From contig NZ_SAUZ01000012.1 of assembly GCF_004022215.1 (NCBI RefSeq), positions 62,001-126,000 of the forward strand: DNA of 64,000 bases. Reading direction: 5' to 3'. The DNA is from Paenirhodobacter populi (GTDB lineage: Bacteria; Pseudomonadota; Alphaproteobacteria; Rhodobacterales; Rhodobacteraceae). The notes beneath the pieces were generated by a model. It searched no databases, was not told the DNA's origin, and worked only from the letters and a program-made list of their open reading frames with translations. A program made the translations under genes and the position numbers. Shown one piece after another: positions 18,267 through 26,652 of the stretch; the first letter of the stretch is position 1, and each line of letters begins with the position of its first letter.

Positions 18267-18667
18267 CCGATCATCCGCAAGGCCCGTTCAATCCCGCCGG
18301 GTTGAAACAGCAAAGCTATTACAACCACGCCATTCTGCGCCCCGGCCAGCCGGTCTTTCTGACCGGCCAGGTTGCCTGGGACGAGGCGGGGGAGGTGGTG
18401 GGCATAGGCGACATCGACGCCCAGGCCCGCAAGATCTGGGAGAACATCGGCCATGCCCTCAAGGGTCTGGGCGTTGGTCCCGAGGCGGTGGTCAAACTGA
18501 CCACCTTCGCAGTGTCGCGCGATGCAATCCCGGCACTGCACCGTGCCCGCGAGGCCTTCTTCGCCGGCTATGATCTGCCTGCCTCGACCTTCGTCATGGT
18601 GGCGGGATTGGCCGAGCCCGAGCTGCTGGCCGAAATCGAGGCGACAGTGATGCTGCCGCAGGGTTGA
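18263..18667 (+). CDS. Rid/YjgF family protein (RutC-like), first copy
   Basis: 134 residues of the Rid (YjgF/YER057c/UK114) fold, a trimer-forming small enzyme that in the RidA branch deaminates reactive enamines/imines; RutC is the rut member. Landmarks are VFLTGQVAWDEAGEVVGIGD and the C-terminal EIEATVMLPQG. The catalytic arginine of the RidA branch, normally two or three residues before the final strand pair, is replaced (DLPASTFVMV). This copy therefore belongs to a Rid subgroup without the classical deaminase residue. Translationally coupled to the monooxygenase gene. Confidence 0.85.
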   Translation: MTDHPQGPFNPAGLKQQSYYNHAILRPGQPVFLTGQVAWDEAGEVVGIGDIDAQARKIWENIGHALKGLGVGPEAVVKLTTFAVSRDAIPALHRAREAFFAGYDLPASTFVMVAGLAEPELLAEIEATVMLPQG

Positions 18668-18751
18668 TCCACTTCACGCGTCCGCCCTTCTGCCCCAATA
18701 AAACTATCGAAACAGCCGCCATCAAAGGCGGCGTCACAGGGAGACTGACCA

Positions 18752-19717
18752 ATGAAAACCAACACCTTTCTTGCCACACTGGCTGCGGGCGCCCTGGCGC
18801 TGGCCTCGGCCGCAGCTGCGCAGGATGCCCCACCCCGCGTCGCGGGCCTCTTCACCCAGACCGTCACTCAGGGCTCGTGGGACGTAGCCGGTTACGCCGG
18901 GTTCAAAGCGATGGCCGAAGCTCAGGGCTTCAACGCCAGCTATCTTGAGCATGTGACCTACGAATCCGCGCCGGCCGCATTGCGCCAGCTGGCCTCGGAC
19001 GGTGTGGCGATGATCATCGCCCATTCCTCGGGCTATTCGGCCGCGATCAAGGAGGTGGCGCCGTCGTTCCCCGATACGCAGTTCGTCCTTTATTCCTATG
19101 AGGGTTCGACGGACGGGCTGAAGAACTATTCCGCATGGTCGGTAGACTGGGACGAATACGGATTTGTCCTTGGCGTTCTGGCGGCTTCGGCGAGCAAGTC
19201 GGGCCATATCGCGGTGATCGGCGGCGAGCCCATCCCTTCGGCCGAGCGCACGATGGAGTTCATCAAGAAGGGTGCGGCCTATGTCGACCCGGCCGTTACG
19301 GTCGAGACCGCCTATGTCGGCTCGTTCAGCGATGTCGCCCGGGCCAAGGAAATCGCAACCGGCCTGATTGCGCGGGGCGCGGACTTCCTGATCCCCTCGG
19401 CCGATACCGCCGATGCGGGCATTCAACAGGCGGCTGACGAAGAGGGCGCGCTGACGATCGGTTCGTATTCCGATCAGTCGGCTGCCTATCCCAACGCGGT
19501 GATGACCTCGACGGTGATGAACTTCGCCAAATCCTATGGCGAGATCGGCGCCGAGTTCACCGCCAAGACGCTGGGCGACAAGATCGTGACCGAGAACCTT
19601 GCCTCGTCGGGCTGGACTCTGTCGCAGCCGTTCCAGCATGTTGATGCCGCGGTCGAGGCCAAGGTCTTTGCCGTCATCGACGAGCTGAAGGCCGGCAAGA
19701 TCGACCTGTACAAGTAA
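18752..19717 (+). CDS. BMP-family periplasmic nucleoside-binding protein
   Basis: 321 residues with a signal peptide (KTNTFLATLAAGALALASAAAAQ). The mature part has the BMP/PnrA lipoprotein-family pattern: RVAGLFTQTVTQGSWDVAGY, VAMIIAHSSGYSAAIKEVA, FVLGVLAASASKSGHIAVIGG and VARAKEIATGLIARGADFL. The family binds nucleosides or related heterocycles. No lipobox cysteine is seen, as usual in Gram-negative bacteria. First of four consecutive genes of one importer (19723, 21209, 22282). Confidence 0.9.
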   Translation: MKTNTFLATLAAGALALASAAAAQDAPPRVAGLFTQTVTQGSWDVAGYAGFKAMAEAQGFNASYLEHVTYESAPAALRQLASDGVAMIIAHSSGYSAAIKEVAPSFPDTQFVLYSYEGSTDGLKNYSAWSVDWDEYGFVLGVLAASASKSGHIAVIGGEPIPSAERTMEFIKKGAAYVDPAVTVETAYVGSFSDVARAKEIATGLIARGADFLIPSADTADAGIQQAADEEGALTIGSYSDQSAAYPNAVMTSTVMNFAKSYGEIGAEFTAKTLGDKIVTENLASSGWTLSQPFQHVDAAVEAKVFAVIDELKAGKIDLYK

Positions 19718-19722
19718 GCGCC

Positions 19723-21216
19723 ATGTCCGCCCCGATCATCAAATGTGACCATGTCTCGAAACGCTATCCCAACGGGTTTCTGGCGCTTGAGAATGTCACG
19801 GTGGACCTATATCCCGGTGAGATCCACGCCTTGCTGGGCGAGAACGGGGCGGGCAAATCCACGCTCATGAACATCCTTTACGGGGTTCATGAACCCACGG
19901 GCGGCGGGCTGCTGCTCAATGGACGCGAGGTGCGCCACACCCGGCCGGGCGACGCGATCGCCAACGGGATCGGCATGGTGCACCAGCATTTCAAACTGGT
20001 CATGCCCTTCACCGTAGCCGAAAATCTGGCGCTGGTCGCAAAGGGAGCGGCCCGGGCCCGGCTGCGCCGTCATGCGGATGTGCGCACCTTCATGGCCGAA
20101 TTCGGGATCGAGCTCGACCCGGGGGCGGTGTTGGGCGATCTGCCGCTGGCACTGCAACAAAGGGTCGAGATTCTCAAGGCGCTGGTCAATGAAAGCCGCA
20201 TTCTGCTGCTGGACGAGCCCTCGACGATTCTGGCCCCGTCTGAAGTGGGGGCGCTTTACGACACGCTGCGCCGGATCCGCGACCGCGGCACCGCGGTGGC
20301 GGTGGTTACCCACAATGTCGACGAGGTACTGGCCAATGCCGACCGCTATACCGTGCTGCGCCGCGGACGCACCGTCGGCACAGGGCATATTGCCGGGGCT
20401 GATGCCGACGCGCTGGTCGAGCTGATCGTGGGGCGCAGCGTGGCCACCGGCAGCCGGATCGGGCCGTATCGGACGGGCGGTGAACCGCGGCTGGTGCTCG
20501 CTGGGGTGAGCATCAGGCCAGGCCGCGGCTCTCCGGGGCTGAGCAATGTCGATCTTGAGTTGCGCGCAGGCGAAGTCGTGGGGGTGGCGGGCGTCGAGGG
20601 CAATGGACAGACCGAACTTTTCGAGTTGCTGGCGGGTCAGCGCCTGCCAGATCAGGGACGTATTACCCTTCCCAAGGCGGTGGCACTGGTCCCGCAGGAC
20701 CGGCACCACGAGGGGCTGTCGCTCGATCTGCCGGTGTCGCAGAATCTGCTCTACTCTGAGATCATGCGCAGGCGGTACCGGCGTGCGGGACTGCTGGATC
20801 ATGCGGCCATCGGCAACCGGGCCGAGGCGATGATCGAGGCCGCCGACATCCGCACCAGATCGCATGCCACGCCTGCCCGCGCGCTGTCGGGCGGCAATCA
20901 ACAAAAGATCGTTCTGGCCCGCGCCATGGCCGAGGATGCGCCGGTCATCGCCGTCTATCAGCCGACGCGTGGCCTTGATGTCGCGGCGGCCGAGGCGGTG
21001 CTGGCCCGGCTGGCTGAGGCGGCCGACCGCGGCACTACAGTGGTGATGATTTCGTCCAATATCGAAGAGCTGATCCGGGTTTCGGACCGCATCGTCGTCC
21101 TGAACGGGGGGCGCGTCACCGGCGAGGTTTCGGGTGCGGGCATGGTGATCGAGAAGATCGGGCCGCTGATGACGCGGGCGGTTGCGCCCGGGAAAGAGGG
21201 GGTGGCACATGGCTGA
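19723..21216 (+). CDS. ABC transporter dual ATPase, nucleoside/BMP type, degenerate N-half signature
   Basis: 497 residues with two ABC domains in the RbsA/YufO style. N-half: intact Walker A GENGAGKST near 42 and Walker B ILLLDEPST, but the signature that should read LS-G-QQR is LPLALQQRVEILKAL, lacking the SG pair. C-half: degenerate Walker A (GVEGNGQTE), as normal in this class, a full signature LSGGNQQKIVLARAM and Walker B VIAVYQPTRGLDV. In this family each composite ATP site uses one half's Walker A and the other's signature. Losing LSGG in the N-half while keeping Walker A there leaves one site complete. Starts 5 bp after the binding protein gene. Confidence 0.9.
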   Translation: MSAPIIKCDHVSKRYPNGFLALENVTVDLYPGEIHALLGENGAGKSTLMNILYGVHEPTGGGLLLNGREVRHTRPGDAIANGIGMVHQHFKLVMPFTVAENLALVAKGAARARLRRHADVRTFMAEFGIELDPGAVLGDLPLALQQRVEILKALVNESRILLLDEPSTILAPSEVGALYDTLRRIRDRGTAVAVVTHNVDEVLANADRYTVLRRGRTVGTGHIAGADADALVELIVGRSVATGSRIGPYRTGGEPRLVLAGVSIRPGRGSPGLSNVDLELRAGEVVGVAGVEGNGQTELFELLAGQRLPDQGRITLPKAVALVPQDRHHEGLSLDLPVSQNLLYSEIMRRRYRRAGLLDHAAIGNRAEAMIEAADIRTRSHATPARALSGGNQQKIVLARAMAEDAPVIAVYQPTRGLDVAAAEAVLARLAEAADRGTTVVMISSNIEELIRVSDRIVVLNGGRVTGEVSGAGMVIEKIGPLMTRAVAPGKEGVAHG

Positions 21217-22300
21217 ACCGATGGCAGACCAGATGGGCGCGGCACTTGGCCTGATCCGGCGGGCTCTCTCGGTGCCGCTTTCGATGCGGGTCACGCTGGC
21301 GGCCTTTGCCGGATCGCTGGTGATCGGGCTGATGCTCATCGGGCTCTTGGGCGTGCCGCTCGGGGCTGCGGCGCGGGTGGCTGCGGCGGGGGCATTTGGC
21401 GATATGCGCGCCATCAGCGATACGCTCGTGTTCATGACGCCACGGCTGCTGGTGGCACTGGGCGCATTGGTGGCGATCCGCGGCGGCATGTTCAACCTTG
21501 GTGGCGAGGGCCAGCTGCAGATGGGAGCCATCGGCGCCATGCTGCCCTTTCTGGCCTTCGGCGACATCGGCGTTGCGCTTCTGCCGCTGGCCATCCTGTC
21601 GGGGGCGATCTGCGGCGGGATCTGGGCCACGATCCCGGCGCTGCTCAAACTGTGGCGCGGCGCGGATGAGGTGATCGTGACGCTGCTGATGAACTTCATC
21701 GCGATCTTCTTCCTGAAATACCTTGTTCAGGGGCCGATGCAGCCCGTGGGGTCGAACTTCAACATGTCGGCGCAGCTGCCCAGTGCAGGCACTCTTCCGT
21801 TGCTGATCGAGGGGACGCGGCTGCATCTGGGAGTGGTCCTGGCTTTGGTCGTGGCATTCGGTGTCTGGGTGATGCTGCAGCACACGGCCTTTGGCCTTGC
21901 GCTGCGTGCCAGCGGTGCAAGCCCGGGATTTGTCCGCCTGCAGGGCCAGTCGGCCGGGCGCATGATCGTCTCGAGCATGGCGATTTCCGGCATGATCGGC
22001 GGGCTGGCCGGAGCTTTCGAGGTCTTGGGCGTGCAATACCGGCTGATCGACGGCTTTTCGGCAGGCCTCGGCTTCGAGGGGTTGGCGGTGGCTTTCCTTG
22101 CCGGGCTTGAACCCATGGGGGCGGTGGTCGTCTCGCTCTACTTCGGGGCGATCAACAGCGCGACGCTCTCTCTGCAAAGCCAGCTGTCGATTCCCTCGGC
22201 ACTGGCCGAGATCCTCAGCGGCCTGCCCATCATCCTGCTTGCCGTGATCAGCGGCGTCCTGCTTGCGAAAGGGAGGCCTGTATGGACTTCGACGCGGTAA
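21209..22300 (+). CDS. ABC transporter permease, nucleoside/BMP type (first)
   Basis: 363 residues from the ATG at 21209, which has a good ribosome-binding site (AAAGAGGGGG) and overlaps the ATPase stop by eight bases. About eight to ten hydrophobic spans. The landmark RGGMFNLGGEGQLQMGAIGA is typical of the YufP/BmpC family (BPD_transp_2). Forms the channel with the next permease. Confidence 0.9.
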   Translation: MAEPMADQMGAALGLIRRALSVPLSMRVTLAAFAGSLVIGLMLIGLLGVPLGAAARVAAAGAFGDMRAISDTLVFMTPRLLVALGALVAIRGGMFNLGGEGQLQMGAIGAMLPFLAFGDIGVALLPLAILSGAICGGIWATIPALLKLWRGADEVIVTLLMNFIAIFFLKYLVQGPMQPVGSNFNMSAQLPSAGTLPLLIEGTRLHLGVVLALVVAFGVWVMLQHTAFGLALRASGASPGFVRLQGQSAGRMIVSSMAISGMIGGLAGAFEVLGVQYRLIDGFSAGLGFEGLAVAFLAGLEPMGAVVVSLYFGAINSATLSLQSQLSIPSALAEILSGLPIILLAVISGVLLAKGRPVWTSTR

Positions 22301-23223
22301 CCATCGCGCTGTTTCTGGCGGCGGGTGTCCGGCTGTGTCTGCCCGTTGCACTGGCCGCACTTGGCGAGGCGGTGTCCGAGCGGGCGGGCGTCTTCACCAT
22401 CGGGCTTGAAGGGCTGATGCTGTTCGGTGCGGTCGCTTCGGCTGTTGGGCTGGCCATGACCGGCTCACCCCTCATGGCGCTGGTCATCGGGACGGGCGGG
22501 GGAGCGGCTGCGGCATTCGTCCTGGCGCTCGGCACAGTGCTGGCGCGCGCGAACCAGATCGTCATGGGGATAGGTTTCAACCTGCTGGCCATCGGGGCGA
22601 CCTCGCTCATCCGGCAGCTGGTGCTGACGAATGCACCGCCCACGGGCTCTTTGCGGACGGTCACGATGATGAAGTTGCCGTGGCTTGCCGATCTTCCGGT
22701 GGTGGGACGGGCGTTCTTTTCGCAAAGTCCGGTCTTCTATCTGGCCGTGGTGATCGCGGTTCTGCTGTGGGCGATGCTGCGCTACAGCCGTCTTGGGCTG
22801 GTGCTGCGTGCGGTGGGCGAAAATGCGGCCGCCACTGATGCCGCCGGCCTGCCGGTCCTGCCGATACGGATGGGGGCTGCCGTCTTTACCGGGGTGATGG
22901 CGGGGCTGGGGGGAGCCACGCTTTGCATCGTCGCTTCGGGCGGCACGTTCGTCGACAACATGACGGCCGGGCGCGGCTATCTGGCCATCGCCATCGCGAT
23001 CTTTGCCCGCTGGAAGCCCGTCCGGGTGATGCTCGTGGCCTTTGTCCTTGGTCTGCTCGAGGCGCTGCAGTTCCAGGGCCAGTACCTTGGCATCCAGATC
23101 GCCACTCCCCTTTTGATGGCGGCCCCTTTCGTGGTGGCGCTTATCGCCTGGATCGCCATTGGGCGCGCGGGTGCCGCGCCGGCCGATCTGGGCCGACCCT
23201 TCCTGCGCGGCGAGCTGCGCTGA
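22282..23223 (+). CDS. ABC transporter permease, nucleoside/BMP type (second)
   Basis: 313 residues, overlapping the first permease by 19 bases with a strong ribosome-binding site (AAAGGGAGG). About eight membrane spans. Family landmarks are LGEAVSERAGVFTIGLEGLM near residue 28 and GLVLRAVGENAAATDAAGL in the cytoplasmic loop (YufQ/BPD_transp_2). Completes the importer; four genes in the standard order binding protein, ATPase, permease, permease. Confidence 0.9.
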   Translation: MDFDAVTIALFLAAGVRLCLPVALAALGEAVSERAGVFTIGLEGLMLFGAVASAVGLAMTGSPLMALVIGTGGGAAAAFVLALGTVLARANQIVMGIGFNLLAIGATSLIRQLVLTNAPPTGSLRTVTMMKLPWLADLPVVGRAFFSQSPVFYLAVVIAVLLWAMLRYSRLGLVLRAVGENAAATDAAGLPVLPIRMGAAVFTGVMAGLGGATLCIVASGGTFVDNMTAGRGYLAIAIAIFARWKPVRVMLVAFVLGLLEALQFQGQYLGIQIATPLLMAAPFVVALIAWIAIGRAGAAPADLGRPFLRGELR

Positions 23224-23274
23224 AATCCATACCCAAGGGGCACATCCTGTGCCTCGAAATCCAGGAGACTGACA

Positions 23275-23676
23275 ATGAACCAAGCAATCAATCCCGAAGG
23301 TTGGACCATCGGCAAGACCGCGACCGGCCTGAACCACCTGAACTGGGGTATGAAGGCAGGCAACCACGTCTATGTCGCAGGCATGTTGTCGACCGATCCG
23401 GTCGACGGTTCGATCATCGGCGTGGGCGACATCGAGGTGCAGACGCACCGTGTTCTAGACAGCATCAAGGTGGTGCTTGAAGCCGCAGGTTCGAGCATGG
23501 ACCATGTGGTGATGAATCAGATCTTCCTGCGGGACATGAACGACTATCACAAGTTCAACAACATCTACGTCACCTATTTCCCGAACCTGCTGCCGGCCCG
23601 CTTCTGCGTCAAGCTCGAGATGGTGCGCCCCGAATTCCTGGTCGAGATCGCGACCACGGCCGTCATTCCGGCCTGA
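23275..23676 (+). CDS. Rid/YjgF family protein, second copy
   Basis: 133 residues of the Rid fold. Landmarks are HVYVAGMLSTDPVDGSIIGV, the LPARFCVKLEMVRPEFLVEI strand pair and a C-terminal AVIPA. Unlike the first copy (18263-18667) it has an arginine in the expected catalytic region (PARFCV), so enamine/imine deaminase activity is possible. Ribosome-binding site AGGAGA precedes the ATG. It lies 51 bp after the permease gene and before the aldo/keto reductase. Two different Rid proteins in one operon suggest two reactive imine-like intermediates. Confidence 0.85.
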   Translation: MNQAINPEGWTIGKTATGLNHLNWGMKAGNHVYVAGMLSTDPVDGSIIGVGDIEVQTHRVLDSIKVVLEAAGSSMDHVVMNQIFLRDMNDYHKFNNIYVTYFPNLLPARFCVKLEMVRPEFLVEIATTAVIPA

Positions 23677-23746
23677 TGCGCCGGGACGCCGGGGCCTGTG
23701 TCCCGGCGTCGCCCCCAAGGCCCGAAAGAACAAGGACAACAGGACC

Positions 23747-24754
23747 ATGGATTACAGATACCTCGGCCGCAGTGGCCTCAAGGTCTCCGAGCTGTGCCTC
23801 GGAACGATGATGTTCGGCGGTGCGACGGATGAGGCGGAGTCGGGACGCATCATTGCCGCTGCGCGCGATCGCGGCGTGAATTTCATCGACACCGCCGATA
23901 TCTACAACGGTGGCGAGTCCGAGCGCGTCGTCGGCCGCGCCATTTCGGCCGAGCGCGACCACTGGGTTCTTGCCACCAAGGTCGGCAACCCCATGGGCTC
24001 GGGCCCCAACCAATCGGGCATGTCGCGCAAATGGATCCGCGAGGCGACCCATGGCTCGCTCAGGCGATTGGGGACCGATTTCATCGACATCCTCTACATG
24101 CACAAGGCTGATTTCAATGCCCCTCTGGAAGAGATGGTGCTGGCCTTTGCCGAGCTGATCCGCGAGGGCAAGATCGGTTATTTCGCCGTTTCGAACTTCA
24201 AGGCCTGGCGCCTGGCCGAGACCGCCCGTATCGCGCGGGATGCCGGCATCACTGGCCCCGTCGCCTCGCAGCCGCTCTATAACCTCGTCAACCGCGAGGC
24301 CGAGGTCGAGCATTTCCCCGCCGCCGCCCATTTCGGTGTGGGGACGGTCTGCTACAGCCCGCTGGCCCGTGGCATCCTGACCGGGAAATATCGCCCCGGT
24401 GTGGCGCCCGATGCCACCACCCGCGCAGGCCGCGCCGACCCCCGGATGCTCGAGGCAGAGTGGCGCCCGGAATCGTTGGAGCTGGCTGCCAAGCTGGCCG
24501 ACTATGCGGTCTCGACCGGGCGGCATCCCGCGCATTTGGCCCAGGCCTGGGTTATGCGCAACCGCCTTGTCACCAGCACGCTGGTCGGACCGCGCACCTT
24601 CGCGCAATGGGAAGACGGCCTGGCCGCGCTCGATACCCCGTGGTCGGCTGAGGACGAGGCCTTCTGTGACGCGCTCGTCTCGCCCGGCAAGGGGTCCAGC
24701 CTCGGCCCGGTCGATCCGCATCATCCGATCGAGGGGCGTATCGCGCGCCTGTAA
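23747..24754 (+). CDS. Aldo/keto reductase
   Basis: 335 residues of the AKR TIM barrel. The catalytic tetrad is visible: Asp and Tyr in FIDTADIYNGGESE, Lys in VLATKVGNP, His in ILYMHKADF. It resembles the YghZ/YajO branch that reduces or oxidises small aldehydes with NADPH. Last gene of the operon, followed by two hairpins. In a ring-cleavage pathway it could reduce a semialdehyde, as RutE does with malonic semialdehyde in the rut pathway, although RutE is an unrelated fold. Confidence 0.9.
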   Translation: MDYRYLGRSGLKVSELCLGTMMFGGATDEAESGRIIAAARDRGVNFIDTADIYNGGESERVVGRAISAERDHWVLATKVGNPMGSGPNQSGMSRKWIREATHGSLRRLGTDFIDILYMHKADFNAPLEEMVLAFAELIREGKIGYFAVSNFKAWRLAETARIARDAGITGPVASQPLYNLVNREAEVEHFPAAAHFGVGTVCYSPLARGILTGKYRPGVAPDATTRAGRADPRMLEAEWRPESLELAAKLADYAVSTGRHPAHLAQAWVMRNRLVTSTLVGPRTFAQWEDGLAALDTPWSAEDEAFCDALVSPGKGSSLGPVDPHHPIEGRIARL

Positions 24755-24760
24755 CGATAT

Positions 24761-24778
24761 GGTGGGAGCTCTCCCACC
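24761..24778 (+). terminator. Hairpin after the aldo/keto reductase gene
   Basis: GGTGGGA-gctc-TCCCACC, a seven-base-pair stem with a four-base loop, seven bases after the stop codon. No T-run follows, so it probably works with the next hairpin. Confidence 0.5.
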
Positions 24779-24790
24779 CTAAAACGGAAA

Positions 24791-24828
24791 AGCCCCCCAT
24801 TCTTGCCAGAAGGGGGGCTCTTCTCTTG
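24791..24828. terminator. Strong terminator, probably bidirectional
   Basis: AGCCCCCC at 24791-24798 pairs with GGGGGGCT at 24812-24819. CTTCTCTT follows on the plus strand, and the minus strand runs into CTTTTCCGTTTT. It separates the plus-strand heterocycle operon from the convergent transporter operon. Confidence 0.8.
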
Positions 24829-24839
24829 GCCATATGGCC
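24828..24839. promoter_or_regulatory. Palindrome GGCCATATGGCC (shared with LysR promoter region)
   Basis: A 12-base perfect palindrome between the terminator and the end of the ThiY-like gene. The same core lies in an 18-bp palindrome at 32553-32570, ahead of the LysR gene. Function unknown. Confidence 0.3.
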
Positions 24840-24905
24840 CGCGGGTTATGGGGTCACGGATTGGGGGGAGCCAGAGGGGGATATGTCCTGAGAACCCCTA
24901 AGTGA

Positions 24906-25853
24906 TCACTCGGTCTCGACGGCATAATCCATCACGTTGACATCCTCGCCGATCAGCTTGTGCTCCTTGAGGAAGGCACCATATGCCTCGTACCGTTCGA
25001 CATCGAGCTTGCCGGGATCATTGGCAAAGAAGGGCAGAGTGTCGATCCACGCGGTCTTGTAAAGGTCGGTGTTCATGTCGGGGTAATCCTTGATGAACCG
25101 CTCCCAGGTCTCTTGCGGATGGGCGCGCAGGTATTCGGTGCCCTTCTTGAGCGCCGCGACAAAGGCCTTGATCTTGGGATCGTCGGACTTGTCGGCCGCC
25201 GACAGCACGATCAGTTCATCATACATCGGTGTGCCATGCTCTTCGACCGGGAATATGATGGGCGTGGCGCCCTGTTCCCGGATCTCGGTCGCCTCGAAGT
25301 TGCGATAGCCGCCGATCACCGCATCGACCTGACCCGTCAGCAGGCCCGCGACCAACTGAAAGTTCACGTTGACCATCTCGACGTCGTCAAGGCTCAGGCC
25401 GGCCGAGGAGAGCATGCCGCCAAGCGTGGCCTCTTCGACGCCGCTGACCGAAAAGCCAACCTTCTTGCCCTTGAGATCCTCAAGGCTGGTGATGCCCTTG
25501 CCCTCGACGGTTGCCAGCACGTTCAGCGGCTGGTCGACCAGCGTGGCCACCCGCTTCACCGGCAGCTGTTCTTGCGCCAGCATGTAAAGCTGCGGCTGAT
25601 AGCTGATGGCGATGTCGCCCTGACCGGCCGCGACCAGGCGCGGCGGCATCGAGGGATCCGAGGGCTGGATGATCTCGACATCGAGGCCCGCATCCTTGAA
25701 GGCACCGATCTGCTCGGCCACGATCAGCGGTGCATGGTCAGGGTTGATGAACCAGTCGAGCAGGACGGTCAGTTTTTCCTGTGCATAGACCGGGGCGGCG
25801 GTCATCAGCATCGCCGCACAGCCCAGTATCGGCAGGCTTTTTCTCAGTTTCAT
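24906..25853 (-). CDS. thiY: ThiY-like pyrimidine-binding periplasmic protein
   Basis: 315 residues from the ATG at 25853, picked because it gives a clean signal peptide (MKLRKSLPILGCAAMLMTAA, cut after VYA) and has AAGGGAAG upstream. The mature start LTVLLDWFINPDHAPL is the signature of THI5/NMT1-type proteins that bind formylaminopyrimidine or hydroxymethylpyrimidine, the pyrimidine half of thiamine. Further blocks: DIAISYQPQLYMLAQEQLPV and GGYRNFEATEI. Last gene of a minus-strand importer operon. The family also includes binders of other aromatic or sulphonate ligands, but DWFxNPDHAPL favours pyrimidines. Confidence 0.85.
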   Translation of the reverse strand: MKLRKSLPILGCAAMLMTAAPVYAQEKLTVLLDWFINPDHAPLIVAEQIGAFKDAGLDVEIIQPSDPSMPPRLVAAGQGDIAISYQPQLYMLAQEQLPVKRVATLVDQPLNVLATVEGKGITSLEDLKGKKVGFSVSGVEEATLGGMLSSAGLSLDDVEMVNVNFQLVAGLLTGQVDAVIGGYRNFEATEIREQGATPIIFPVEEHGTPMYDELIVLSAADKSDDPKIKAFVAALKKGTEYLRAHPQETWERFIKDYPDMNTDLYKTAWIDTLPFFANDPGKLDVERYEAYGAFLKEHKLIGEDVNVMDYAVETE

Positions 25854-25887
25854 CTGTGCTTCCCTTGTTGGTTGTTGTGGATCGAAT

Positions 25888-26652
25888 TCAGTTGGCGGAG
25901 CTGTCGGGCACCCAGTAGAGGATCCGCTTGAGGAACAGATCGACCCCCTGCCACAGCAGCACCGCGACGAGTGCCAGGATGAACAGCGCGGCGAATGCGG
26001 TATCCGTCTGCATCCGCGCATTGGCGTTCAGCATCATGAAGCCGAGACCGGCCGAGGCGCCGACCCATTCACCGATCACCGCCCCGATGGGCGCGACCGC
26101 CGCCGCCACCCGCAACCCCGAGCCAAAGGCGGGCAGCGCCGCGATCAGGCGAACGTGGCGCATCTCTGCGTAGGGTGTGGCCCCCATGGTGCGGGCAAGG
26201 TCGAGCCAGCCCTTGTCGGTCCGCCGCAACCCGTCATAAAACGCCGCGACGACGGGAAAGAAGATGATCAGCACGGCCATGACCACCTTCGACGCCATGC
26301 CAAAACCGAACCACAGCACCAGCAGCGGGGCCATGGCAAAGACCGGGATCGACTGCGATACCACGATCACCGGCATCAGCCAGCTTTGCAGCGTCTTCGA
26401 CAGGATCATGGCCAGCGCCAGCACCGCGCCAAAGGCCAGACCGAAGCCCAGACCCAGCACGATTTCGCTCAGCGTGACCAGGGTGTGATGCGTCAGCATG
26501 GCGCGCTGAACCCATATGGCCTGCGCGACCGAGGCGGGACTGGGCAACATGAATTTCGGAATGCCGCTCAGCGCGGTCACCGCCCACCAGATGGCGATCA
26601 GGCCGACAAAGATCAAAAGGCCGCGCAGCCGCGACAGGTTCGAGGATTTCAC
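25888..26652 (-). CDS. thiX: ABC permease, ThiX/SsuC type
   Basis: 254 residues, about six membrane spans. The EAA loop is seen at ARTMGATPYAEMRHVRLIAAL. It overlaps the ATPase gene by four bases and lies 34 bp ahead of the binding-protein gene. Single permease, so the channel would be a homodimer, as in ThiX, SsuC and TauC. Assignment to thiamine-precursor transport follows from its ThiY-like partner. Confidence 0.85.
   Translation of the reverse strand: MKSSNLSRLRGLLIFVGLIAIWWAVTALSGIPKFMLPSPASVAQAIWVQRAMLTHHTLVTLSEIVLGLGFGLAFGAVLALAMILSKTLQSWLMPVIVVSQSIPVFAMAPLLVLWFGFGMASKVVMAVLIIFFPVVAAFYDGLRRTDKGWLDLARTMGATPYAEMRHVRLIAALPAFGSGLRVAAAVAPIGAVIGEWVGASAGLGFMMLNANARMQTDTAFAALFILALVAVLLWQGVDLFLKRILYWVPDSSAN

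Noticed and set aside
24888-24893. CTGAGA followed by ACCC near the ThiY-like gene, resembling part of a TPP riboswitch
   Set aside because: It lies at the 3' end of the operon, and the conserved downstream part (TGAACCTGAT and the closing stem) is absent.
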